A stretch of 64,000 nt of DNA from GAS188 sp963794475. GTDB lineage: Bacteria > Pseudomonadota > Alphaproteobacteria > Rhizobiales > Beijerinckiaceae. This document shows positions 1 to 8,639 of this stretch, piece after piece. Under the pieces are notes generated by a model, which was not told the origin of the DNA, ran no database searches, and saw only the letters and a list, made by a program, of their open reading frames with translations. The DNA lies in contig CAWCDW010000005.1 in NCBI GenBank assembly GCA_963794475.1, positions 124,001-188,000 on the forward strand, read 5' to 3'. Position 1 is the stretch's first letter. Every line of letters begins with the position of its first letter. The translations under genes were made by a program, and so were the position numbers.

Positions 1-1096
1 CGAGACCAGCCGCCCTTTTCGGCATCCGCCATGGATGGCTACGCGGTGAGGGCAGCCGATGTCGCCACGACGCCGGCAATCCTCTCCCTCATCGGCATGA
101 GCGCGGCGGGACATGCTTTCGAAGGCGAGCTCGGCCCTGGCGAAGCGGTGCGCATCTTCACCGGCGCTCCCCTGCCGAAGGGAGCCGACGCGATCGTGAT
201 CCAGGAGAACGCGGCGCCGAGCGAGGATGGGAAGGTGACCGTGAACCTCGGCGCGGCTGCTGGCCGTTATGTGCGTCCCGCGGGGCTCGACTTCGCGGCC
301 GGCGAAGTGCTCTTGAAGGCCTCCCACCTCATGACGGCGCGCGATCTTGCGCTCGCGGCCGCGGCGGGCTTTTCCCATTTGCCCGCGCGACGCCCCCCAC
401 GGGTCGCCATTCTCGCCACTGGCGATGAATTGGCGCGTCCCGGCGAAGAGCTTCGCCCGGGCCAGATCATCGCCTCGAACACCTATGCGGTCGCGGCGAT
501 GGCCCGTTCGGCCGGAGGCGAGGCGATCGATCTCGGTATTGCGCGCGACGACCTTGCCCAAACGCGGGCCGCGATCGATAGGGCGCGGGAACTCAATGCC
601 GACATTCTGGTGACGCTCGGTGGCGCCTCCGTCGGGGACCATGATCTTGTTCAGGAAGCTTTGTCGAGTTCCGGAATGAAGCTCGGCTTCTGGCGCATCG
701 CGATGCGGCCGGGAAAGCCGCTCATGCAAGGAGTTCCTGGGCGGGATGAGGGTGCTTGGTTTTCCGGGAAACCCGGTCTCCTCAATGGTTTGTGCGCTGA
801 TCTTCCTTCGCCCTCTCATTCGTAGCCTCCTCGGCGATCCGGACGCCGGAGCCGATCCCACGCGCCCGGCCATCCTCGGCGCGGACGTGGCCAAAAACGA
901 TGAAAGGCAGGATTATCTACGGTCGAGCGTCGAGAACGGCGCCCCTTTGCCGAAGGTCACGCCCTTCGCGCGTCAGGATTCCTCGATGATGGGCGTGTTC
1001 GCCCGCTCGGGCGCCTTGCTTCTGCGGGAAGCCCATGCGCCGGCCGCAAAGGCGGGCGATACCTGCCGCGCCATTTTCCTCGACGAGTGGGAGTGA
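1..1096 (+). CDS. moeA: Molybdopterin molybdotransferase MoeA, 5'-truncated by window edge, one-base frameshift
   Basis: MoeA inserts molybdate into adenylylated molybdopterin, the last step of molybdenum cofactor synthesis. The reading frame is open from base 1, where it encodes the family's early SAMDGYAV motif, so the start lies outside the window. The middle carries the MoCF-binding domain (ILATGDEL, TLGGASVGDHD). After RPGKPLMQG the frame is lost near bases 730-740. Moving one base restores MRVLGFPGNPVSSMVCALIF and runs to a normal C-terminus ending at 1096. The two halves join without loss, so one extra base is present. Molybdoenzymes needing this cofactor are encoded later in the window (xdhAB). 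Identification is firm; whether the frameshift is real is doubtful. Confidence 0.9.
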
Positions 1097-1118
1097 GCGG
1101 CCTCCATTAAGGAGAAAG

Positions 1119-1135
1119 ACGCCGGTCTACGGCGT
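1119..1135 (+). terminator. Weak hairpin downstream of moeA
   Basis: A perfect 6-bp stem (ACGCCG/CGGCGT, 5-base loop) begins 22 bases after the moeA stop. There is no U-run behind it, so it may be only a weak or Rho-assisted end point. The rest of 1097-1281 shows no gene. Confidence 0.25.
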
Positions 1136-1281
1136 TCGAATTCCTCCCACCGTCTTTGAGAACATCGCATGCAGGCTTGCGCGCCCTTGGCCTGCCACTC
1201 GCATTGCGCCAATTTCTTGCGCCCCTTCGTCAACTCGACTACTCAGGCTTCGTGCAAACGCTTCCTTGAGGAAGATGTGCA

Positions 1282-2344
1282 ATGAATATGCAGTTGCGCT
1301 TGGGTGCCACGGCTGACCGCCAAGGGCGCAAATCCGATAAGGTTTCATCGACATCGCTCGAGCTTGCGACGCGCATGCGGCGCAGTCGCCGCACGCCTTG
1401 GTCGCGCCGCCTCGTTCGAGAGCATGTGCTCACCGTCAACGACTTGATCTGGCCCGTCTTCATCGTCGACGGCGAGGGCCGGCGCGAGCCCGTCGCCTCG
1501 ATGCCGGGCGTCGAGCGCTTGTCGGTCGACCAGCTTCTTCGCGAAGTCGAGGAGGCGGCGAAACTCGGCATTCCCGCTATCGCCCTCTTTCCGAACGTCG
1601 AGGGTTCGTTGCGTGACGAAGAGGCTTCCGAAGCCTTGAAGGACGACAACCTCGTCTGCCGCGCCATCGCCGCCATCAAGAAAAACGTCCCCGAGATCGG
1701 GGTGATCACGGACGCCGCGCTCGACCCCTACACGAGTTCACGGACATGACGGCCTGCTGCGGGGCACGGAAATCGTCAACGATGAGACGGTCACCATGCT
1801 CGCGCGTCACGCCGTTTTGCAGGCGCAAGCCGGCTGCGACATCGTCGCGCCCTCCGACATGATGGATGGCCGTGTCGGCGCCATTCGGCGGGCGCTCGAC
1901 GCCAACGGCTTCGAGCATGTCCAGATCATGGCCTATGCGGCGAAATACGCCTCCGCTTTCTATGGGCCGTTTCGAGACGCGCTCGGCTCCTCGAAGACGC
2001 TCGTCGGCGACAAAGCGACTTATCAAATGGATCCCGCCAATGCGGATGAGGCGTTGCGCGAAGTCGCCCTCGACATCGAGGAAGGCGCCGACGGCGTCAT
2101 GATCAAGCCCGGCATGCCCTATCTCGATATCGTGCGGCGCGTGAAGGACGCCTTCGGCGTGCCTACCTTCGCCTATCAAGTCTCGGGCGAGTACGCGATG
2201 TTGTCGGCCGCGGCGGCAAATGGCTGGCTCGACGGCGAGCGCGTGATGATGGAAAGCCTCGTTGCCTTCAAACGAGCCGGCGCCGATGGCGTGCTCACCT
2301 ATTTCGCGCCGCGCGTCGCGAGGGTCTTGCGAAACGGCTCATGA
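1282..2344 (+). CDS. hemB: Delta-aminolevulinic acid dehydratase HemB (porphobilinogen synthase), one-base frameshift
   Basis: HemB condenses two 5-aminolevulinate molecules to porphobilinogen in haem, cobalamin and bacteriochlorophyll synthesis. The first part reads RRTPWSRRLVRE and ends in ITDAALDPYTS, then hits a stop at 1747. Dropping one base near 1736-1738 continues as HGHDGLLRGTEIVNDETV and runs to the end. The metal site has the Asp-rich form (ALDPYTSHGHDG) of Mg-dependent alphaproteobacterial HemB rather than the Cys triad of Zn enzymes. The Schiff-base lysine lies in GVMIKPGMPYLD, followed by YQVSGEYAML. The start at 1282 has a GAGGAAG sequence about 7 bases upstream. Because HemB is normally essential, the frameshift is probably a sequence error. 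Confidence 0.92.
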
Positions 2345-2424
2345 GCGCCTGATTGCCCGCGCGATCCGATTCAAGAGTGAGGCCAAGGCTTCCCTTTTCT
2401 CACGGTTTCGCGCGGTTCCACGTC

Positions 2425-3771
2425 ATGCTCTTTCCTCGGGGCTCGCGAGCGGCTTCCGCCATGGTCGGCATGGTGGGCGCACTCATGCTGGGTTCCTGCG
2501 CGACGCTCGTCGATGAGGGGCATGCAAGGGAGTGCCGCGCCGTCGTCGCGGCGCTCGAGGCGCCGGGGGCGAAGATCACCATCTTGCGAAGCGCCCCCGG
2601 CGAGACAATAAATTCCATCCGCGTCGATTACCGCATCCTTGGCGACGGACGCTCAGAATTGCGCCATGTGTTGTGCCGATTTGGCGGCGCGCAGGGAGAA
2701 CCCGGACGCGACACCCTCATCGGCGTCGACACCGCACAAGGTCCGCTCGGCGAGGCGCAGCTTCTCTTCCTGCGGCGGTTTTATCTCGAAACGCCCGGCG
2801 AGCCGCCACCCGACCCCGGCACAACCGGAACGGCGTCGCTCGTCACCCTCCCCGCTTCCTTCGCCTTAGCGCTGCAGCAGCTTCTCGCCGCCCTCCCCTC
2901 CGCCGCGATCTACGGATTGCTCGCCTCCTCTTACGCCCTCATCCACGGGCTTGTCGGGCGCGTGGTGTTCGGCTTCGGCGATCTGGCCGCGCTCGGCGGC
3001 TATGCCACCTTGACCGGGCTTGCGCTCGGCGCCGCCGCGGGCTCGCCCTTCGCGCTCGGCGCGGGCTTTCTTCTCGCGCTCGGCGTCAGCGCCTCTTATG
3101 GCGTGGCTGCCGGCCGCTTCGCGGTTCTTCCGGCGCTGCGGGCCAAGGGGCAGGCTGTCGTTATCGCGACGGTGGGCCTCATGATCGCGCTCGCCGAATA
3201 TTCGCGGTTGACGATGCCGCGCTCCCTCATCTGGGCGCCCCCTTTGCTCGCCTCGCCGATCGGACTTGCAAGAGCGCGGACCTTCATCGTTACGGTGACG
3301 CCGATGCAAATGCTTTCAGCCGCGATCGGCCTCGCCGGAGCCTTGTGCCTCCTGGCTTATCAGCGCTGGTCGGCCTTCGGGCGTGAATGGCGAGCCGTCT
3401 CGCAAGACGAGATTGCCGCCTCCATGCTGGGCATCGATCGCGACCGCGTGTTCACGCAGAGCTTCGCCATCGCAGCCGGGCTTGCAGGGCTTGCGGGCTA
3501 TGTGTTGACGGTGCACTTCGGACAGACGGGCTATGCCTATGGCTTCACCCTCGGCCTCAAGGCGCTCGTCGGGGCCGTGCTCGGCGGCATCGGCTCGATC
3601 GGCGCGGCATTCGCGGGCGGCGTAATCCTCGCCTTCAGCGAAGCGGGCTGGTCGGCGATGTTCAGTGTCGACTCGCGCGATCTTGCGGTCTATTCGCTGC
3701 TCGCTATCTTGTTCATCTTCCGCCCTTACGGAATATTCGGTCGGCGCCCGGATTCGCCGAGCCTCAGCTGA
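2425..3771 (+). CDS. LivH-type branched-chain amino acid/urea ABC permease with N-terminal lipoprotein-like domain
   Basis: The C-terminal 300 or so residues form a LivH/UrtB-like inner-membrane permease with about eight hydrophobic segments. Landmarks are ALIHGLVGRVVFGFGDLAALGG, the loop RWSAFGREWRAVSQDEIAASMLGID and GAVLGGIGSIGAAFAGG. About 140 residues precede it. They begin with a hydrophobic segment ending in a lipobox-like LGSC, then a soluble stretch with further Cys residues and a proline-rich linker (ETPGEPPPDPG). That part should lie outside the cytoplasm. No ATPase, LivM-type permease or binding protein is adjacent, so it is an orphan. The start is uncertain: this ATG has no clear ribosome site, and a TTG at 2353 and ATG at 2461 are alternatives. 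Confidence 0.65.
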   Translation: MLFPRGSRAASAMVGMVGALMLGSCATLVDEGHARECRAVVAALEAPGAKITILRSAPGETINSIRVDYRILGDGRSELRHVLCRFGGAQGEPGRDTLIGVDTAQGPLGEAQLLFLRRFYLETPGEPPPDPGTTGTASLVTLPASFALALQQLLAALPSAAIYGLLASSYALIHGLVGRVVFGFGDLAALGGYATLTGLALGAAAGSPFALGAGFLLALGVSASYGVAAGRFAVLPALRAKGQAVVIATVGLMIALAEYSRLTMPRSLIWAPPLLASPIGLARARTFIVTVTPMQMLSAAIGLAGALCLLAYQRWSAFGREWRAVSQDEIAASMLGIDRDRVFTQSFAIAAGLAGLAGYVLTVHFGQTGYAYGFTLGLKALVGAVLGGIGSIGAAFAGGVILAFSEAGWSAMFSVDSRDLAVYSLLAILFIFRPYGIFGRRPDSPSLS

Positions 3772-3858
3772 AGAGGCTTTGCCCGTCCGAACGCAGCGCG
3801 CGACCACTTCGCGCCCTACAGTCCTCATCCGCGTATTCCCCGACGTGATGGTTGCCGC

Positions 3859-4287
3859 ATGACGCTCGAGATCGTTGCCCCCGACAAGGTTCTTCCGGAG
3901 CATCGCCGAGCGATCTTCGGACTCCTCGATGCGTATAATGACGAGCGCACCGGTTTTCCCGATCCGGTCGCGCCGCTCGCTCTTTTGCTCAAGGAGCCGG
4001 GGCGCGAGGCGATCATCGGGGGGCTCTGGGGCGTGAGCTATTGGCGTTGGCTCTTCGTCGACCTGCTCTTCGTGCCCGCTGCCCATCGAGCCCAAGGGCT
4101 CGGCACCGCTCTTTTGAAAGAGGCCGAGGCCAAGGCAAGCGAGCGCGGCTGCATCGGCGTTTGGCTTTTGTCCTTCAGCTTCCAGGCGCCGCAATTCTAC
4201 CAGCGCCTCGGCTATCGGCCGTTCGGCACCATCGAGGATTACCCGCCGGGTCACAACTGCACTTATCTGTTCAAGCGATTGGGATAG
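3859..4287 (+). CDS. GNAT family N-acetyltransferase
   Basis: A 142-residue single-domain GNAT protein. The acetyl-CoA-binding motif A is visible as VDLLFVPAAHRAQGLGTALL. It is followed by the motif B region (GVWLLSFSFQAPQFYQRLGYRPFG), where a YQRLGY element typical of the fold ends the core. These enzymes move an acetyl group from acetyl-CoA to an amine; the substrate cannot be read from sequence. It ends nine bases before xth and is probably co-transcribed with it. Confidence 0.8.
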   Translation: MTLEIVAPDKVLPEHRRAIFGLLDAYNDERTGFPDPVAPLALLLKEPGREAIIGGLWGVSYWRWLFVDLLFVPAAHRAQGLGTALLKEAEAKASERGCIGVWLLSFSFQAPQFYQRLGYRPFGTIEDYPPGHNCTYLFKRLG

Positions 4288-4296
4288 GATGAAAGG

Positions 4297-5081
4297 ATGT
4301 TGATCGCCACTTGGAACGTCAATTCGATCCGTCAAAGGCTCGCCCATCTGCTGCGCTGGCTTGATGAAGCGCGGCCCGACATCGTTTGCCTGCAGGAATT
4401 GAAATGCCTCGACGAGGCCTTTCCCAGGCTCGAGGTCGAGGCTGCGGGTACCATGTGGAGACGCATGGCCAGAAGACCTTCAATGGCGTCGCCATCCTTT
4501 CGCGCAAGCGCCCCGATGAATTGATCCGCGGGCTCGAGGGGGACGATGCGGACAGCCACGCGCGTTACTTGGAAGCCGTTTTTTCCACGGAAAATGGAGT
4601 GATTCGCGCCGCCTCGATTTATTTGCCGAACGGCAATCCGCCGCAGACGGAGAAATACCCCTATAAGCTCGGCTTCATGGAGCGGCTGCGTCGCCGCGCG
4701 GTGGCCTTATTGCGCCTCGAGGAGCCGCTTGTGCTCGCTGGTGATTACAACGTTATCCCAGAGCCGATCGATGCCCGCGACCCGGCGGCGTGGGTTTCCG
4801 ATGCGCTCTTCCTCCCGCAGACGCGCGCCGCCTTCCGACGGCTTTTGGCGCTCGGCCTGACGGACGCCTTTCGCGCTTGCGACCAGGCTCCCGAGCGCTA
4901 CAGCTTCTGGGATTATCAGGCCGGCGCCTTCCAGAAGAATAACGGCATTCGCATCGACCATCTCTTGTTGTCGCCGCAGGCTGCCGACAAGCTCGTCGCC
5001 TGCCGCATCGACAAACAGACGCGAGGCTGGGACAAGCCCTCGGACCACGTGCCGGTGGTCGTGGAGCTGAATATGACGTGA
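4297..5081 (+). CDS. xth: Exodeoxyribonuclease III (AP endonuclease) family, one-base frameshift
   Basis: This EEP-superfamily nuclease cuts at abasic sites and removes 3' blocking groups in base excision repair. The N-terminus is canonical: MLIATWNVNSIRQRL, then DIVCLQELKC with the metal-binding Glu. At the run GGG (4446-4448) the frame is lost; adding one base gives EAAGYHVETHGQKTFNGVAILS. The rest is intact, with GDYNVIPEPID, SFWDYQAGAFQKNNGIRIDHLL and the C-terminal catalytic KPSDHVPVVVEL. With the indel repaired the length is about 261 residues, normal for ExoIII. The family is certain; the break looks like a homopolymer deletion. Confidence 0.9.
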
Positions 5082-5131
5082 GGGCTTCACGCGAGCCAAT
5101 CCCGACACACGCATCCTTCACGAGGAGGAGC

Positions 5132-5614
5132 ATGTCCGACCATTCAGGGGAGCGAACCGGCGGCTCGCGATGGCGCCCCGTCGAAGCCGTTCGGGTGGTC
5201 GCCATCGGGATCGCACGCCGAGACGATCGCATGCTTGCCGTCGAGGTGCTCGATGATGATGATGCCCTCAAGGGTTGGAGACCGCCGGGCGGGGGTGTCG
5301 ATTTCATGGAACTTGCGGCCGATGCCTTGAAGCGGGAAATTCGTGAAGAGCTTGGCTGCGACGTGAGGATCGAAGGCGCTCCGGAGGTCTTCGAGAACCT
5401 CTACGAGCATCATGAGGCAAAGGGGCACGAAATCGTCTTTGCCTATGAGATCTCACTCTTGGGTAGGACGATCCATGCGCGGGATCGGTTTGTCATCAAG
5501 GAAAGCAAAGGCAGCGCGCATTTCGCGGAATGGATCGAGATCGACCGCTTCCTGACGGGCCGCGATACGCTCTATCCAGCAGGCTTGGCCGAAAGGCTCT
5601 TGCGGGTGCCGTGA
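5132..5614 (+). CDS. NUDIX hydrolase
   Basis: A 160-residue NUDIX protein. The Nudix box is complete, running from GGGVDFMELAADALKRE into IREELGCDV, with the REIREEL helix that binds Mg2+ and the diphosphate. These proteins hydrolyse nucleoside diphosphates linked to a variable group; the substrate cannot be assigned. The start at 5132 was chosen because GAGGAGG sits just upstream, while the in-frame upstream codons overlap the end of xth. It lies convergent to the exoR-like gene. Confidence 0.85.
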   Translation: MSDHSGERTGGSRWRPVEAVRVVAIGIARRDDRMLAVEVLDDDDALKGWRPPGGGVDFMELAADALKREIREELGCDVRIEGAPEVFENLYEHHEAKGHEIVFAYEISLLGRTIHARDRFVIKESKGSAHFAEWIEIDRFLTGRDTLYPAGLAERLLRVP

Positions 5615-5635
5615 ACGGCGCAAGGCCTCAGCTCA

Positions 5636-6682
5636 TCAACGCGGCTTGCTGTGCTGATCGAGATAGAGCGTCGAAAGCTGGCGCTCATTCTCGTTTGCCG
5701 CCGCGAAGGCTTGATCGCGCAGCTGCGTGATCCAGGCATCCTTTGCCGGATCGGCCCCTTCGCGCGCGAGCGAAAGCCACATCAGGCCCTGCGCCGCCTG
5801 ACGCGGAACGCCGTTCCCGGTGAACAGGATATGGCCGAGGAGCGCTTGCGAAGGGCGATGGTTCTTCTCGGCGGCAAGATTGAGCCAGCGTACGGCCTCT
5901 CGGATATCCTTGGGTCCGCCGGCGCCGTCCGCCAGCATCCGAGCGAGGTTGTATTGCGCGTCCGGATCGCCGAAGAGCGAGGCTGCGTATTTGAACAAAT
6001 CGCGCGCCCGCACGGGATCTGTTTTGACATAAGTGTTCGGGATACCATCGAGAAAATAGGTGCCGAGCGCCACATAGGCGTTGGCGATGAAGCGCGCGTT
6101 CGGCGAACCCGATCCTTCGTCGGTATCGGCGTCCGCCGCCCGCGAAAAATATTCGAAGGCCTTGAGGTCGTCGCGCGGAACGCCGTCGCCCTCCGCATAC
6201 ATGCGCGCGAGCTTCCAGCACGACATGACATGGCCTTGCGCGGCCGCATAGGCGAAGGCGCGAACAGCATCGGCCTTGTCGCCGGCGTTGTAGCCCTTCA
6301 TTGCCTTGGTGAAGGCATCGCGCATCGATTTGAAGGGCTCGGCGAGGCGCGGATTGAGCGCGGGCGCATAGGCCGGCGTGGTGACGACGACATCGCTTTC
6401 ACCCGTGCTCGCCGGAAGCATGGGCTGCGGCGGCGCCGGAACGACGGTAAGAGGATGACCCACAGCTGAGGAATTGGCGCTGGTCAGCGTCGTTTCCGGG
6501 GCCGGCCTTCCCATGGGCAAAGGCGGCAAGGGGGAAGCGACCACCGGGCTCGGCAGAGGAGAGGCGACGACCGCGATCGGTTCAGGTTGGCTCTGGGCCA
6601 GGGCCACGGGCGCAAGCCAGAAGCTGGCGCCGCTTGCCGCCATAGCCGAAAGGATCAGGGCTGAGGGGTCAAATATCCGCAT
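5636..6682 (-). CDS. ExoR-like periplasmic Sel1-repeat protein
   Basis: A 348-residue exported protein. Residues 1-30 form a signal peptide ending in ALAQ, then comes a Pro/Ser/Val-rich linker of about 80 residues, then Sel1/TPR repeats: AAAQGHVMSCWKLARMYAEGDG, VALGTYFLDGIPN, AASLFGDPDAQYNLARML, AAEKNHRPSQALLGHILFTGNG. This order matches rhizobial ExoR, the periplasmic partner that represses the ExoS-ChvI two-component system controlling exopolysaccharide and motility. The linker is longer than in classical ExoR, so the protein may have another partner. The gene overlaps the end of ilvD by 14 bases and is probably co-transcribed with it. Confidence 0.75.
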   Translation of the reverse strand: MRIFDPSALILSAMAASGASFWLAPVALAQSQPEPIAVVASPLPSPVVASPLPPLPMGRPAPETTLTSANSSAVGHPLTVVPAPPQPMLPASTGESDVVVTTPAYAPALNPRLAEPFKSMRDAFTKAMKGYNAGDKADAVRAFAYAAAQGHVMSCWKLARMYAEGDGVPRDDLKAFEYFSRAADADTDEGSGSPNARFIANAYVALGTYFLDGIPNTYVKTDPVRARDLFKYAASLFGDPDAQYNLARMLADGAGGPKDIREAVRWLNLAAEKNHRPSQALLGHILFTGNGVPRQAAQGLMWLSLAREGADPAKDAWITQLRDQAFAAANENERQLSTLYLDQHSKPR

Positions 6683-8399
6683 AGCACCGAGCTTCGCCCT
6701 GAGCCCCAGGATGGGTTACCGCGCCCTGGCGCGCAGGTCCCACCTGTTGTGCGTATTTCCAAATTGCGCCTGAACCAAATTCACTTTGTCGCGGCTTCCA
6801 GTCTTTTTTGCGGCGCTCGAGCTCGCTCTGCGTAAGCTTCACTGCGAGCACGCCCTTGATGGCGTCGAGCTCGATAATGTCGCCATCCCTCAAAAGAGCG
6901 ATCGGCCCGCCGACCGCGGCTTCCGGCCCCACATGGCCGACGCAAAAACCGCGCGTCGCGCCTGAGAAACGCCCGTCGGTGATGAGCGCGACCTTGTCTC
7001 CCATCCCCTGGCCGTAAAGGGCGGCGGTCGTGGCCAGCATCTCGCGCATGCCGGGGCCGCCGCGTGGCCCTTCGTAACGAATGACGAGAACGTCGCCTTC
7101 CTTGTAGCTGCGCGTGCGCACCGCCTCGAAACAGGCTTCCTCCGTATCGAAGCAGCGCGCCGGGCCGCTGAAGACGAGATGCTCGCGCGCCATCCCGGCG
7201 ACCTTCACGATCGCCCCATCGGGCGCGAGATTTCCCTTGAGGCCCACGACCCCGCCTGTCGGCGTGATCGGCGTATTGGCCGGACGAACCACATCCTGCT
7301 TGTCGTTCCACGTGACCTTGGCCAAATTCTCGGCGATCGTGCGGCCGGTAACGGTGAGGCAATCGCCGTGAAGAAAGCCGTGGTCGAGAAGGGTCTTCAT
7401 GAGGAGCGGAATGCCGCCCGCCTCGAAGAGGTCCTTGGCGACATAGCGCCCGCCGGGCTTGAGATCGGCGATGTAAGGGGTCCGCTTGAAGATCTCGGCG
7501 ACGTCGAAAAGATCGAAGGCGATGCCGCACTCATGCGCGATTGCCGGAAGGTGCAGCGCCGCGTTGGTGGAGCCGCCCGAGGCGGCAACCACGGTCGCCG
7601 CGTTCTCGAGAGCTCTTCTTGTGACGATGGCGCGCGGGCGGATACCGCGTTGGAGAAGCTCCATCACCATCTCGCCCGCCGCCATGCAAAAGCGGTCGCG
7701 CATCTCATAAGGCGCCGGCGCGCCCGCCGAATAGGGCAAGGCGAGCCCGATCGCTTCGGAAACCGTGGCCATGGTGTTGGCCGTGAACTGGGCGCCGCAG
7801 GCGCCGGCCGAGGGGCAAGCCACATTCTCGAGCTCGTCGAGATCGGCATCCGACATATCGCCGACCGAATGCTTGCCCACCGCTTCGAAGAGGTCTTGGA
7901 CGGTGACCGGGCGGCCCTTGAAGGTCCCCGGTAAGATCGAGCCGCCGTAAATGAAGATCGAGGGCACGTTGAGACGGCACATCGCCATCATCATTCCCGG
8001 CAGCGACTTGTCGCAACCCGCAAGCCCGACGAGCGCGTCATAGCAATGGCCGCGCATGGTGAGCTCGACAGAATCGGCGATCACCTCGCGAGAGGCGAGC
8101 GAGGACTTCATGCCCTGATGGCCCATCGCCATGCCGTCCGTCACCGTGATGGTGCAGAACTCGCGCGGCGTGCCGTTCGCAGCCGATACGCCCTTCTTCA
8201 CGGCCTGCGCCTGGCGCATCAAGGCGATGTTGCAAGGGGCAGCTTCGTTCCAGCAGCTTGCCACGCCGACGAGCGGCTGGTGGATCTGCTCTCTCGTGAG
8301 CCCCATCGCGTAGAGATACGAACGGTGCGGCGCACGGGCCGGCCCTTCGGTCACATGCCTGCTGGGCAGCTTCAACTTGTCGAAAACTCGCGCGTCCAT
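6669..8399 (-). CDS. ilvD: Dihydroxy-acid dehydratase IlvD
   Basis: IlvD dehydrates 2,3-dihydroxy-isovalerate and 2,3-dihydroxy-3-methylvalerate to the 2-keto acids of valine and isoleucine synthesis, using an iron-sulfur cluster and Mg2+. The 576-residue protein has normal length. Cluster cysteines are seen in EAAPCNIAL (about residue 56), AGCDKSLPGMM (about 129) and PSAGACGAQFTANTM. Other landmarks are SGGSTNAALHLPA, GPRGGPGMREML and DGRFSGATRG. It is the upstream gene of a probable ilvD-exoR-like unit. No premature stop or missing motif was seen. Confidence 0.97.
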   Translation of the reverse strand: MDARVFDKLKLPSRHVTEGPARAPHRSYLYAMGLTREQIHQPLVGVASCWNEAAPCNIALMRQAQAVKKGVSAANGTPREFCTITVTDGMAMGHQGMKSSLASREVIADSVELTMRGHCYDALVGLAGCDKSLPGMMMAMCRLNVPSIFIYGGSILPGTFKGRPVTVQDLFEAVGKHSVGDMSDADLDELENVACPSAGACGAQFTANTMATVSEAIGLALPYSAGAPAPYEMRDRFCMAAGEMVMELLQRGIRPRAIVTRRALENAATVVAASGGSTNAALHLPAIAHECGIAFDLFDVAEIFKRTPYIADLKPGGRYVAKDLFEAGGIPLLMKTLLDHGFLHGDCLTVTGRTIAENLAKVTWNDKQDVVRPANTPITPTGGVVGLKGNLAPDGAIVKVAGMAREHLVFSGPARCFDTEEACFEAVRTRSYKEGDVLVIRYEGPRGGPGMREMLATTAALYGQGMGDKVALITDGRFSGATRGFCVGHVGPEAAVGGPIALLRDGDIIELDAIKGVLAVKLTQSELERRKKDWKPRQSEFGSGAIWKYAQQVGPARQGAVTHPGAQGEARCYADI

Positions 8400-8572
8400 C
8401 CCGCTCGCTCTACTCTAGGCCCCAACGCAGCGCCTCGATCGGCGCTGAGCGAAACAAAAGCGCGGAGCATGGCCCGCGCTTCCCAACACCCGCGGGCTAA
8501 AGGCGGATTCCTTTGTGGCGGCTTTCGGGCGAGATGCGGTTAACTTATCGTTGCGGAACAAAGACTCTACCA

Positions 8573-8592
8573 ATGTTGCAAAACCGCAACAT
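8573..8592. promoter_or_regulatory. Inverted repeat upstream of ilvD
   Basis: ATGTTGC, six bases, then GCAACAT: a perfect 7-bp inverted repeat about 175 bases upstream of the ilvD start, in the otherwise gene-free 8400-8639 interval. It could be an operator or a small hairpin. No U-run follows on either strand, which argues against a terminator. Confidence 0.35.
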
Positions 8593-8639
8593 CCGGGAGC
8601 GCATTTCACGACCGCGCGAGCTGTCCGCTCGCAGGAAGT

